From the NCBI GenBank assembly GCA_030428945.1, contig JAUIEC010000020.1, positions 1-64,000 on the forward strand: a stretch of DNA of 64,000 nt, written 5' to 3'. The position numbers and the translations under genes are program-made. Every line of letters begins with the position of its first letter. The stretch's first letter is position 1. Source of the DNA: Phycisphaerae bacterium. GTDB taxonomy: Bacteria; Planctomycetota; Phycisphaerae; UBA1845; Fen-1342. This document shows, one piece after another, positions 1 through 8,194 of this stretch. The notes under the pieces are model-generated. The model saw only the letters and a program-made list of their open reading frames with translations. It was not told the DNA's origin and made no database searches.

Positions 1-30
1 AGAGAGCCAGAATTTAGCTTGTCGCGATGA
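1..30 (+). CDS. Possible 3' end of an upstream operon gene
   Basis: Frame 1 reads nine codons, REPEFSLSR, and stops at 28-30 with a TGA overlapping the ATG of the next gene (ATGA). That overlap is how later genes of this operon are joined, so this may be the tail of an upstream gene. The competing reading is that the helicase expected upstream lies in frame 3 and is cut by the TAG at 15-17. Too little sequence is visible to decide. Confidence 0.3.
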   Translation, partial: REPEFSLSR

Positions 31-380
31 ACGCGGTCATCGCCGCAGAACGGCGGCTCGGTTTCGAGCCTCGAGATGTATCTGATGACAAGTGCGGATA
101 CGACGTGGAGTCGCGCGACCCAAGTCACGACGCGCGGCTGCGCTTTATCGAGGTGAAAGGCCGCGCGAAAGGCGCGGAGACTGTCACCGTAACAAAGAAT
201 GAGATTCTCACCGGGCTCAATAAACCTGAGCAGTTCATTCTCGCGCTGGCCGAAGTTGATGGCGATGACGTAGACGTGTGCTACGTACGACGACCCTTCG
301 GACGGGAGCCAGACTTCGGTGTGACGAGCGTAAACTACAAGCTGGCGGAGTTGGCAGCGCGGGGGGAGCCGCCTAAGTGA
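27..380 (+). CDS. DUF3883 domain protein (nuclease-like fold), possibly split from a helicase
   Basis: The 117-residue product matches the DUF3883 domain I know from the C-terminus of SNF2-type helicases in defence islands. It has the core GYDVESRD, then RFIEVKGR about 15 residues on, a D...E-x-K arrangement like PD-(D/E)XK nucleases, and the typical ending DFGVTSVNY. DUF3883 is usually fused behind a helicase; here it starts at ATG 27 and the same frame has a TAG at 15-17. It may be a stand-alone subunit or the stranded tail of a broken helicase gene. Its TGA overlaps the next gene's GTG, so the two are translationally coupled. Confidence 0.75.
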   Translation: MNAVIAAERRLGFEPRDVSDDKCGYDVESRDPSHDARLRFIEVKGRAKGAETVTVTKNEILTGLNKPEQFILALAEVDGDDVDVCYVRRPFGREPDFGVTSVNYKLAELAARGEPPK

Positions 381-3300
381 TCAAGCCGCCTGACTATTTC
401 GAGGGCATCCGTTCAAGAGCTGCGAGGCGTTGGGAGCAGCTTGAGCACGATCCCGAGCTAGCTGGCCCCTGGCACCAGCTGTTCAAACAGGTCCAAAGCC
501 CCCGCCATGTGATTTCTGAGCTCCTACAAAATGCCGACGATGCAGGCGCCACCGAAGCTTCGGTCGAGATTGAAGACGATCAATTCGTCTTCTCGCACAA
601 TGGCGAGGACTTCATTGAAGAGCATTTTGGCTCTCTGTGTCGCTTTGGCTACTCGAACAAACGTGCCCTCCATACGATCGGATTTCGCGGAATCGGCTTT
701 AAGAGCACATTTAGTCTTGGTGATGAGGTGGAGCTGTTTTCTCCCACACTCGCGATCCGCTTCTGTCGGAAACGCTTCACAGAACCAATATGGATCGAAA
801 GCAGGAAGGACGCTCGGCTAACCACAATTCAAGTCGCAATCAAGGACGCTCACCGTGCGCGGGAGCTTCGCAAGAATCTCAACGAGTGGGTCAAGAGTCC
901 TGCGTCGCTGCTCTTCTTTCGGCACATTCGGTCCCTGCGGATCGGGGAGCAGATAGTACGATGGGATTCGCTTGGTCCCGGGCCAGTACCTGGCTCCGAA
1001 TGGATGGCATCGACCGAGAATGCTGATACCCAGTATTTGCTCATTCGATCTGACGAGCAGGCGTTTCCGAGAGACGCCCTCGATGAGATTCGTCAGGAGC
1101 GAATGGTGGGAGTTGATGAGGAGTCGCCACTTCCTCCCTGCCGCGTCGAGATCGTATTGGGATTTGAAGGTCGACTGTTCGTCGTTCTGCCCACCGGCGT
1201 GAAAACAGAGTTGCCTTTTGCATGCAATGCCCCGTTCATTCAAGACCCCGCCCGTGTAAAGATTAAAGACCCTGAGACATCGCCAACAAACCGTTGGCTT
1301 CTCGGTCGCGCCGGTCAGCTGGCTGCCTCAGCAATGCTGACGTGGCTTGAACATGAGTCAATTGGACATGCGCAGCGGAGCCACGCATACCAACTCCTTC
1401 CTGACGTAGATCGCGATGACAATTCCCTGGAGGGTACGTGCGCAACGCTTTGCGAAGAATCATTCGAAGAGCATATAAGCGAGGCCGCGTTTCTTCTATC
1501 GGAGTCTGGGCACCTCGAAGCCAAGGACAGATGCACGAGTGTCCCAGACGAGCTCCTGGAGGTGTGGTCACAAGAACAGGTCATTGCTCTATTCGCCGGC
1601 AATGACCAGGCAATACTGAGTCGGCATGTCGAGAATGACGCCCGTCAGAAGCTGGTGAATTGGCGGTTTCTTCCCGAGATCGACGTGTCGGACGTTATTA
1701 GCACGCTTGAGTCGGACCACTTGCCACGACCCGAGTCGTGGGCAAAGCTTTTGAGGTTGTGGGCGTTTATTGCGGAAGAGGTTGTTGGGCCATATTCGTT
1801 CAAAAGGCACCGTGGTGTGCGTATTGTGCCTGTCCAAGGCTCAGATGTCTTGTACTCAGCTGACGAGGTCGTAAGACTCGGCGAGAAGAAGCTGCTCCAC
1901 GCCGCAGAGGATTGGCAGTTCTTGGCCAAGTATCTTCTCGTGCTAAACCAAAACTGGCCACGCTATCTTGCAGAACAACGACGGCAGGCCGAGAAAGATG
2001 ACGACGAAGAGCTTCGTGAAGTGGTTGAGTCTTCATATTCAGTCTTAGACTCCCTCAAACTAACTGAGGCAAGTGATGTCGGCCGCGTAGTTGAACAAGT
2101 TGCAGCGAGGTTTTTTGAGGAGGACGATGGCGATCTGACAGATTGCGTGCGCTTTGCTCAGATTGCCGCAACTCTTGGTGCGACCGTTCCCGCAGATTTC
2201 CAATACGTCACGCGAGACGGATACCGAACTCCCGTGAGCGACGTAGTAGCTGTGGATGAGTTGGGCGATCTTGATCAGTACGTACCTGCCGATTGGTATC
2301 GAGACCACGTCTTGGATGCATCCTACACGGCGGACTTCCAGTCATGCGATCGTGAGGAATGGTGGCAATGGGTGCGAATGGGCCGCAGCGGCTTGCTCAC
2401 GTTCCTACCCCTCGCTCAATCACGAGAGAACATCTGGAGCCGGCAGAAGTTGCGGGAGGCCCTGCGAGAAAGGGGGTGTGAGGAAGAGCCATACTACCCT
2501 TACAAGCCCAATCAGTTTCTGATCGAGGATTGGGACTTTGAGGAAGCAGCTTGGAATCACTGGCGCCAATGCTCAAAGGAGTCGGCGGAATTCTGGGGGG
2601 CTGTGTTCAGGCGGATCCTGCAACAGCCGCCATCCTACTACTCCCGAGCGTTGAATGCACGAGCATTGCAGGTCGCCACTACGGGCAGCACACAGCGCGT
2701 CACGAGTGAACCTGTGCTTCCTGCATGGATCGTCAAATTCCGAGGCCTTCCATGCCTTCCGGATACACGAGGCCGTAATCGGTTGCCTGCCGAACTTCTC
2801 AGGCGCACGACTGAGACTGAATCACTCCTTGATGTCGAACCATTTGTGCACGGTGACTTCGATACGGAAACCACAAGGCCGCTCCTCGACCTTCTTGGGG
2901 TAGGAAGCAAACCAACAGGGCCGGACCGCTTGCTCAGCCGCCTTCGTGCTCTGGCAACAGCTGATGATCCTCCCGTCTACGAAGTCGAGAAGTGGTACCA
3001 TCGGCTCGACCAACTGATCGACAAGTGCTCCTCGGACGAGTCGGCGGAGATTCGGACTGCGTTCAACATCGAGAGGCTGATTCTGACCGATGCGGGTAAA
3101 TGGACTCGCGCTGGTGAAGTCTTTCTTGCGGCCGATGATGAAGATGTTCCAGATGTTCCCATCATCCACGCGGCTGTTGGCCACCTGTCACTCTGGCATA
3201 AGGTTGGCGTCGCTGATCGTCCGACGGCCGAGCGGATCATGGACTGGTTGGCGGGCCTGCCTTCCGGGGAGGGCCTCCAAACCGATGAGCTGAGGCGCGT

Positions 3301-4654
3301 TCGATCGCTCCTGCCCCGATACCCGGAACGGATTTGGAATGAGTGCGGCCATTGGCTGAATCTCGAAGGCGAATGGACGCCGACGGAAGAGCTCGGCTAC
3401 TCGCTAACGATGCAGGCTCTCGTTCCTTGGAAGCACCTGTTCAAACCCGTCAAACAGAAAACAGCGGACCTGCAGAAGCTATCCGCGGACGTCTGCCAAC
3501 AGCACCCGTTTTCTACGCTCCGAAGTCTGGCGCACTGTGTCGAAGATCGTTTTCAGGAGCAGCTGTTCGACTTGCCTGAGCCATCTCGAAAGCCCTGGCT
3601 CACGGCTCTGGGCAACGGGCTACGGCGTGTCGAGTTGGACGACGATGGTGAAACATCTCGCGTGCGTCAATTGGCGAACCGCTTGGCTACGACCGGCTGG
3701 CAGGTCGCAACCGGTCTCGAAACTGTACCGTACGTGGATGATACGCCCGCCGGCACGCCACGGCGCATTGACGTGCTCTGGAAGGACGGCTTGCTGTATG
3801 TTGAAGACCGTTCTGCTGCGAAGATGGCTCGGTCAGTTTCCCTGGAGCTTGGGCGTGTCTTCGGCCGACAGGAGATCGCGGACGCAATCAAGCTCTGTTA
3901 CGACCGCTCGCCAGAATTCGTTACGGAGTGTCTCGAAGAGAACTTCACGCTCGCTCCTGCCGCCGAAGTCGAAGCGCTTGCCACAGAACCCGTTCCCGTC
4001 GCGGCTGCATCCACCTCATCGGGAGAACAGCCACACAATGCTGTGGCCGATACCGGCGCAGGCGGCGAAGACCGGACAGAAGCCGAGTTCGATGCAGAGG
4101 CCGCTGGCAGTTTCGGCGATGGCGAGCCCGAGCGGCCGGGCGAGGACCTTGGCGACTCAGCCGACGATTTCGACGACACTTCTCTGGACAACGATGAACT
4201 CGACACCGAGACCGAACACGCCCCCGTCACGCCGCCCAAGCCTCGGTCCGCCAAACCCGCCAAGCCGTCGCTGCTAGAACGGTTCGCACGCGCAGGCGGT
4301 TACGTGAAAGACGGAGATGAGCGGTTCTATCACCCGAATGGGGGATGGATCGAAAGAGTCGGCGGACACACGTTTCCATGGGAACGGCGGTCCGCATCGG
4401 GCGAACTGCTCAGGTGCTACTGGCCCAAGGACCACTGCATTAAACGAGACCCACTTCAACTTGACGCCGACGTTTGGGAGCTCTGCAAAAACCACCCCGA
4501 CAAGTACGCGCTCCTCCTGGCGGATGGCGACGATACACCAATCGAAATCACCGGCGCAAAGCTCACGCAAATGTGCGAGGGTGGAGAGTTGACGCTCTAT
4601 CCGGCCAAGTATCGACTCGTCTACAGCCACGATGTGAAGGGGAGCGACGCATGA
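377..4654 (+). CDS. Very large sacsin-like GHKL (HSP90-type) ATPase
   Basis: A 1425-residue protein with an N-terminal GHKL ATP-binding fold: N-box ELLQNADDAGA (48-58, Asn52 and Asp55), a degenerate G1 box HNGED (74-78) and G2 box GFRGIGFKS (102-110). This order matches sacsin/HSP90-like ATPases found beside restriction-type defence genes. The middle 1000 residues show no motif I recognise. An acidic, low-complexity linker (about residues 1200-1300) precedes a C-terminal globular part. The GTG start overlaps the upstream stop and its own stop overlaps the next ATG (ATGA), so it is an operon member. I infer a conformational switch or sensor role in defence. Confidence 0.85.
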   Translation: MIKPPDYFEGIRSRAARRWEQLEHDPELAGPWHQLFKQVQSPRHVISELLQNADDAGATEASVEIEDDQFVFSHNGEDFIEEHFGSLCRFGYSNKRALHTIGFRGIGFKSTFSLGDEVELFSPTLAIRFCRKRFTEPIWIESRKDARLTTIQVAIKDAHRARELRKNLNEWVKSPASLLFFRHIRSLRIGEQIVRWDSLGPGPVPGSEWMASTENADTQYLLIRSDEQAFPRDALDEIRQERMVGVDEESPLPPCRVEIVLGFEGRLFVVLPTGVKTELPFACNAPFIQDPARVKIKDPETSPTNRWLLGRAGQLAASAMLTWLEHESIGHAQRSHAYQLLPDVDRDDNSLEGTCATLCEESFEEHISEAAFLLSESGHLEAKDRCTSVPDELLEVWSQEQVIALFAGNDQAILSRHVENDARQKLVNWRFLPEIDVSDVISTLESDHLPRPESWAKLLRLWAFIAEEVVGPYSFKRHRGVRIVPVQGSDVLYSADEVVRLGEKKLLHAAEDWQFLAKYLLVLNQNWPRYLAEQRRQAEKDDDEELREVVESSYSVLDSLKLTEASDVGRVVEQVAARFFEEDDGDLTDCVRFAQIAATLGATVPADFQYVTRDGYRTPVSDVVAVDELGDLDQYVPADWYRDHVLDASYTADFQSCDREEWWQWVRMGRSGLLTFLPLAQSRENIWSRQKLREALRERGCEEEPYYPYKPNQFLIEDWDFEEAAWNHWRQCSKESAEFWGAVFRRILQQPPSYYSRALNARALQVATTGSTQRVTSEPVLPAWIVKFRGLPCLPDTRGRNRLPAELLRRTTETESLLDVEPFVHGDFDTETTRPLLDLLGVGSKPTGPDRLLSRLRALATADDPPVYEVEKWYHRLDQLIDKCSSDESAEIRTAFNIERLILTDAGKWTRAGEVFLAADDEDVPDVPIIHAAVGHLSLWHKVGVADRPTAERIMDWLAGLPSGEGLQTDELRRVRSLLPRYPERIWNECGHWLNLEGEWTPTEELGYSLTMQALVPWKHLFKPVKQKTADLQKLSADVCQQHPFSTLRSLAHCVEDRFQEQLFDLPEPSRKPWLTALGNGLRRVELDDDGETSRVRQLANRLATTGWQVATGLETVPYVDDTPAGTPRRIDVLWKDGLLYVEDRSAAKMARSVSLELGRVFGRQEIADAIKLCYDRSPEFVTECLEENFTLAPAAEVEALATEPVPVAAASTSSGEQPHNAVADTGAGGEDRTEAEFDAEAAGSFGDGEPERPGEDLGDSADDFDDTSLDNDELDTETEHAPVTPPKPRSAKPAKPSLLERFARAGGYVKDGDERFYHPNGGWIERVGGHTFPWERRSASGELLRCYWPKDHCIKRDPLQLDADVWELCKNHPDKYALLLADGDDTPIEITGAKLTQMCEGGELTLYPAKYRLVYSHDVKGSDA

Positions 4655-6006
4655 CTCAGCTTGTGGTACCTTCGCATACTCTGACACTCGTAGCTCCCCA
4701 AGGTGTCAGCTCGCTGCCTTTGGTTGAGCTAGACAAGGCCAAGGTAAGGGCGGAACGAAGGCACCTTCAACTTCGAAAGGGATCAAAAAAACGGCGGGAG
4801 GCAGACTGTTCCTACGGAGACTTTGGAAGGAGCCTACGCTTCAATGCCTGGGAGCTATGCCACGCGGCCAAGAAGACGGAGCTTACGCGCACCTTCACTC
4901 AGCTACAGGTTGACACCCTTGGCATTCTGTTTGCGCATGAACATCATTCCCGGTTTGTTTGGGACACGGAAAACCTCCGATGTGCCGACGGCAGCGGCAT
5001 GTGGTTGGAGGACTTCAGCGGAACAGGGCTGGCCGGCCGTGTCGGCGAAGCGCTCGCCTACCTGGCAATGATCAAACTCTGGGGATATGTCTATTGGGAT
5101 CGAATCGCCAGTGTATGGCTAAGAGCCGCCCGCAGCGCTCAGATAGAGCACCGAGATATGGTGCAAGTGGCGCGATACACTGGGAATCTAGTTGGCAACC
5201 TGCCGAGTCTTCAGCCCGATTTCATCTTTGAAAAGTCTGATCGCACCTTGTCACTGATGGAAGCGAAAGGTAGCTTCGTTACACCGGGGAACAATCGCCC
5301 TGACGTAAAGAAAGCCCTTAAGCACGGCCTGGAACAACTCGATGCCTGGGCGTCATTAATTACGCCTGCTCCCAGCAACAGTGTCGCCATCGGCAGTCTG
5401 TTACGCGAAGCTAGCGACCCTTGCGAAGACCCGTCTTTGATGGTGCATGTTGACCCGCCGCCAACGGGCCGCCCCATAATTGACCCAATTGCTTTGCCAC
5501 CGGACGGCCTTAGGCGAGCGAATTACGGGGCATGGTTGGGTCAGATGGGTTTCAGGGGGAGCGGGAGCGCCCTGGCTGACGGCCGTCAGGTCGAAACGCG
5601 TCCGATCGTGCTGCCGGTCGTAACGTTGAACGGGCGGGATTTTGCGCTGAGCACGCAGGGCTGGCGTGTGGACCGACGTTGGCCACGACTGTTTCCTTGG
5701 TGGCATTTTGAATTACTGGAGGACATTCCCCCGGAACTTCGAATCGACCTGATGCGCGATGCAGGGGTCACGGGTTTGTTCGTCTCTGGCTTAGAGGTGA
5801 CGATCCTTAGAGCGGTAAGTGACGCCCTGAGAATGGCATCCTCGCAAGCCTTAATGGAACTGCAGCCAATTGTCGACTTCGACACTCGTGAAGGCCGACA
5901 GCCCGAGGGCTTCTACGGCAGCGTCATGCCTGATGGGAGTTTGCTCGGAATCGTGAGTAGCAATCTCCTTGGCCAACAGTTCAGAACTGAGACATTCGCG
6001 CTATGA
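4651..6006 (+). CDS. PD-(D/E)XK nuclease-like protein of the defence operon
   Basis: I chose ATG 4651, which overlaps the previous stop as ATGA, giving 451 residues; a longer frame back to 4474 lies inside the upstream gene. Residues 187-206 carry the pattern of a PD-(D/E)XK nuclease: LQPD (Asp190), a short hydrophobic strand, then MEAKG (Glu204, Lys206). The N-terminus is basic, with RKGSKKRR around residue 45. No further domain is recognised. In this operon it is the best candidate for the DNA-cutting component beside the methylase. Confidence 0.75.
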   Translation: MTQLVVPSHTLTLVAPQGVSSLPLVELDKAKVRAERRHLQLRKGSKKRREADCSYGDFGRSLRFNAWELCHAAKKTELTRTFTQLQVDTLGILFAHEHHSRFVWDTENLRCADGSGMWLEDFSGTGLAGRVGEALAYLAMIKLWGYVYWDRIASVWLRAARSAQIEHRDMVQVARYTGNLVGNLPSLQPDFIFEKSDRTLSLMEAKGSFVTPGNNRPDVKKALKHGLEQLDAWASLITPAPSNSVAIGSLLREASDPCEDPSLMVHVDPPPTGRPIIDPIALPPDGLRRANYGAWLGQMGFRGSGSALADGRQVETRPIVLPVVTLNGRDFALSTQGWRVDRRWPRLFPWWHFELLEDIPPELRIDLMRDAGVTGLFVSGLEVTILRAVSDALRMASSQALMELQPIVDFDTREGRQPEGFYGSVMPDGSLLGIVSSNLLGQQFRTETFAL

Positions 6007-6042
6007 CAAGGCGGCGCATCTAGTTGAGGATGTGGACGAATC

Positions 6043-7017
6043 ATGGCCAAGAAGAAAAAGACTGCGAAGAAGAAGGCTCGCCGGAATGCTCCTCCAACCG
6101 TAGAGCGCCGGATACTGTTCTACCGGATCGACTGCGGGACTGACGATGCTGGTGAGCCGATCGCCTATGACCCCGGGCCGCCATTGCGCCGAATCAACGG
6201 CCTGCCTTGGACCATGACGGGACGATATCAACCGAACTCAGATGGATCCGTGACGTGCAGTTGGATCGATCGCGTTCAAGCCAACCAGCGAATGCAGCTT
6301 GCGACAGTTCGCCGCACCGCGCTGCCGCTAATGGAAGACGGAAGCGGCACACTGTCGTCCTTGGGAATTCCTGCCAGCGCGGGGCTGGCTGAGATCACGC
6401 ATCTTACGTTTTTTCCATCGAACATCCTTGGCGCCGTCTTCAATTTCTACGGCCCGCGACCTACGCGCCTTGCAAACTACCTCAAGTCAAAGGTGCCCGG
6501 AACTCCTGCTGATCTCACGATCGAACCGCTCATCAAGACCGACGTTGCCGAGGAGCTTGAGCGGTTCGAAACACTTCGACTCGTTGATCTCCGCATCCGG
6601 CCGTCGTACGTCTCGGTGGTCGAAGAGGCTGATGAGAGTCTTGGTGCTGCGTTCGATGCAACCACTAAGGCGGTCACGGACGACCTGCAGGAGGCGCAGA
6701 TCGTTCTCAAAACAGGTCGTAAGCGAGACGCCGATCTCGGAACCTCGATTCGTGGTTTCGTACGGCGGCTGCTGGGTCGCGACGACCTTCACGAAAATGC
6801 CACGCGATTCCAAGTCGGCGGTCTGGACACGGATACGCAGCGAACGGCGGTGGTCGACCTATTGAGCGACAAGCTCGTAAGCACCAAGCGAATCATCAAA
6901 GAGAGTACACGCTCCAGGGCACTGGACAACAACTCGGCTTACAACGCGATACAGCAAGCGTACGACGAACTGAAGGACGAGTTGGAAGCTGCGGCCTCGT
7001 TGGAGGTTGACGATTGA
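6043..7017 (+). CDS. RexA-like protein, proposed sensor of a Rex-type abortive-infection pair
   Basis: The 324-residue product begins with a lysine-rich tail (MAKKKKTAKKKARR). Residues roughly 125-185 resemble the phage lambda RexA core as I remember it: a hydrophobic strand, an FYGP block (FGP in RexA), then an L-x-x-(Y/F)-L helix, a short turn, and IEPL followed by a long region ending in an alternating V/R strand. The C-terminal 60 residues are helical and charged, as in RexA. The next gene overlaps by four bases and encodes a four-helix membrane protein of RexB size, which strengthens the reading. Made by eye, this needs a profile search; otherwise the gene is an unrecognised operon member. 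Confidence 0.5.
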   Translation: MAKKKKTAKKKARRNAPPTVERRILFYRIDCGTDDAGEPIAYDPGPPLRRINGLPWTMTGRYQPNSDGSVTCSWIDRVQANQRMQLATVRRTALPLMEDGSGTLSSLGIPASAGLAEITHLTFFPSNILGAVFNFYGPRPTRLANYLKSKVPGTPADLTIEPLIKTDVAEELERFETLRLVDLRIRPSYVSVVEEADESLGAAFDATTKAVTDDLQEAQIVLKTGRKRDADLGTSIRGFVRRLLGRDDLHENATRFQVGGLDTDTQRTAVVDLLSDKLVSTKRIIKESTRSRALDNNSAYNAIQQAYDELKDELEAAASLEVDD

Positions 7018-7523
7018 GCCGAAGACGCTCTAGTTCGCTTTGCCGCTTCTGGGGCCTGCACTTTCTCTGGTGCGAGCTATTTCTCGTAGGCCTCGCAAGC
7101 GCCGCGTTTGTCGTTTGGTCACTCAAGTACGGTGGTGAGCAACACGTGCTCCAGTTCATGGAGGACCGCCGCGGCACGATCTATGGCGTGCTCGCCGGGA
7201 TCTTCGGCTCTCTACTTGGCTTTGCCATCGCAGCCGAGGCGATTGTGCTGAGCCTGTCGGGCAGCGACAAGTTGTCGATCGTGCGAAACAGCAAACATTA
7301 TCCAACCCTCTGGCGTGTGTTTCGCTGGACGATTCGCACCTTGGCCGTCGCGACGGTTGCCGCACTGATTGCCTTGGTCCTTGACCGCGACAAGGCTCCG
7401 TGGATGTTGTGGTTGTACATCTGCGCCGGGTTCGCGCTGCTGGCTGCGGCACAGTTGGCTCGCACGATTTGGGTGCTCGAACAGGTCGTGAGCGCCGTTT
7501 CCGCCAAGAAGGGAGGCGACTGA
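7014..7523 (+). CDS. Four-helix membrane protein, RexB-like partner
   Basis: The 169-residue product has four hydrophobic segments, at about residues 10-38, 58-80, 100-122 and 130-150, joined by short charged loops, and a small cytoplasmic tail. Lambda RexB, an inner-membrane channel of 144 residues, has the same topology and follows rexA directly. Here TTG at 7014 overlaps the preceding RexA-like gene by four bases. If the analogy holds, the pair would depolarise the membrane when the sensor detects phage DNA-protein complexes. Sequence identity to RexB is weak and this remains an inference. Confidence 0.55.
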   Translation: MSRRRSSSLCRFWGLHFLWCELFLVGLASAAFVVWSLKYGGEQHVLQFMEDRRGTIYGVLAGIFGSLLGFAIAAEAIVLSLSGSDKLSIVRNSKHYPTLWRVFRWTIRTLAVATVAALIALVLDRDKAPWMLWLYICAGFALLAAAQLARTIWVLEQVVSAVSAKKGGD

Positions 7524-7527
7524 GACG

Positions 7528-8184
7528 ATGCCCCTCGCATTGACGCTGCGCCGCCGCAAAGAGGTTAGTCCATTCTTGCGACAACTGTGTCGTGTCGCGA
7601 CAGCACCAGGTGGAGACCGCTTGTTCCTTTGCTCAGGATTCTTCGCTGACTTTGTGCTCGACGATGAGCGTCTGCGAGAGGCGATCAAGCAGGGCTGCCA
7701 GTCCGGATACCTCGTGATGATTGGTGGAATGTTCGAAGATCGAAATGCGCCGGGCACGAAAACTGACAACTACAAGTACTTCATCCAGTTCGCGCAACGC
7801 TTGCGGTCGGACGGTGTGGACGTACGAGCGTACGAATCGACACACCCAAACTGGCACAGCAAGCTCGCTGTTCGGCTTAGTGACTCCAGGCCACTGGCTG
7901 CGATTGTCGGCAGTAGCAATCTCACCCTTCCAGCCCTTCGAGAGGGCGGAGAAAAGTGGAATCTTGAGTCAGATGTCACGATTTGGCTGCCGGAGCTAAA
8001 CAGTCACTTTGAGTCACGCGACAGTGAGCTGGACGCTCGCGAATTCGCGCTTCTCAATCTCGACGAGCGAGACGAGCTTAACGAGGAAGGACGGCTGGCA
8101 GACTTGTTTCAGCTAGTTGTGGACCTAAAAAAGGACAAGCAGTTGCTGAAGATTCCTGAGGATAAGAAAGAGCAACGTCCGTAA
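7528..8184 (+). CDS. Phospholipase D-like (single HKD) protein
   Basis: The 218-residue protein contains one HKD-type motif: His110-x-Lys112 in NWHSKLAV, followed by GSSN (128-131). A single motif suggests a homodimeric PLD-family nuclease, as seen in several defence operons, including DISARM drmC and the DUF1156/DUF499 loci. The C-terminus is acidic then lysine-rich. It starts four bases after the membrane gene stop and ends ten bases before the methylase gene, so it is co-transcribed with both. Substrate is unknown; DNA is likely from context. Confidence 0.78.
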   Translation: MPLALTLRRRKEVSPFLRQLCRVATAPGGDRLFLCSGFFADFVLDDERLREAIKQGCQSGYLVMIGGMFEDRNAPGTKTDNYKYFIQFAQRLRSDGVDVRAYESTHPNWHSKLAVRLSDSRPLAAIVGSSNLTLPALREGGEKWNLESDVTIWLPELNSHFESRDSELDAREFALLNLDERDELNEEGRLADLFQLVVDLKKDKQLLKIPEDKKEQRP

Positions 8185-8194
8185 CCGTTGATCA

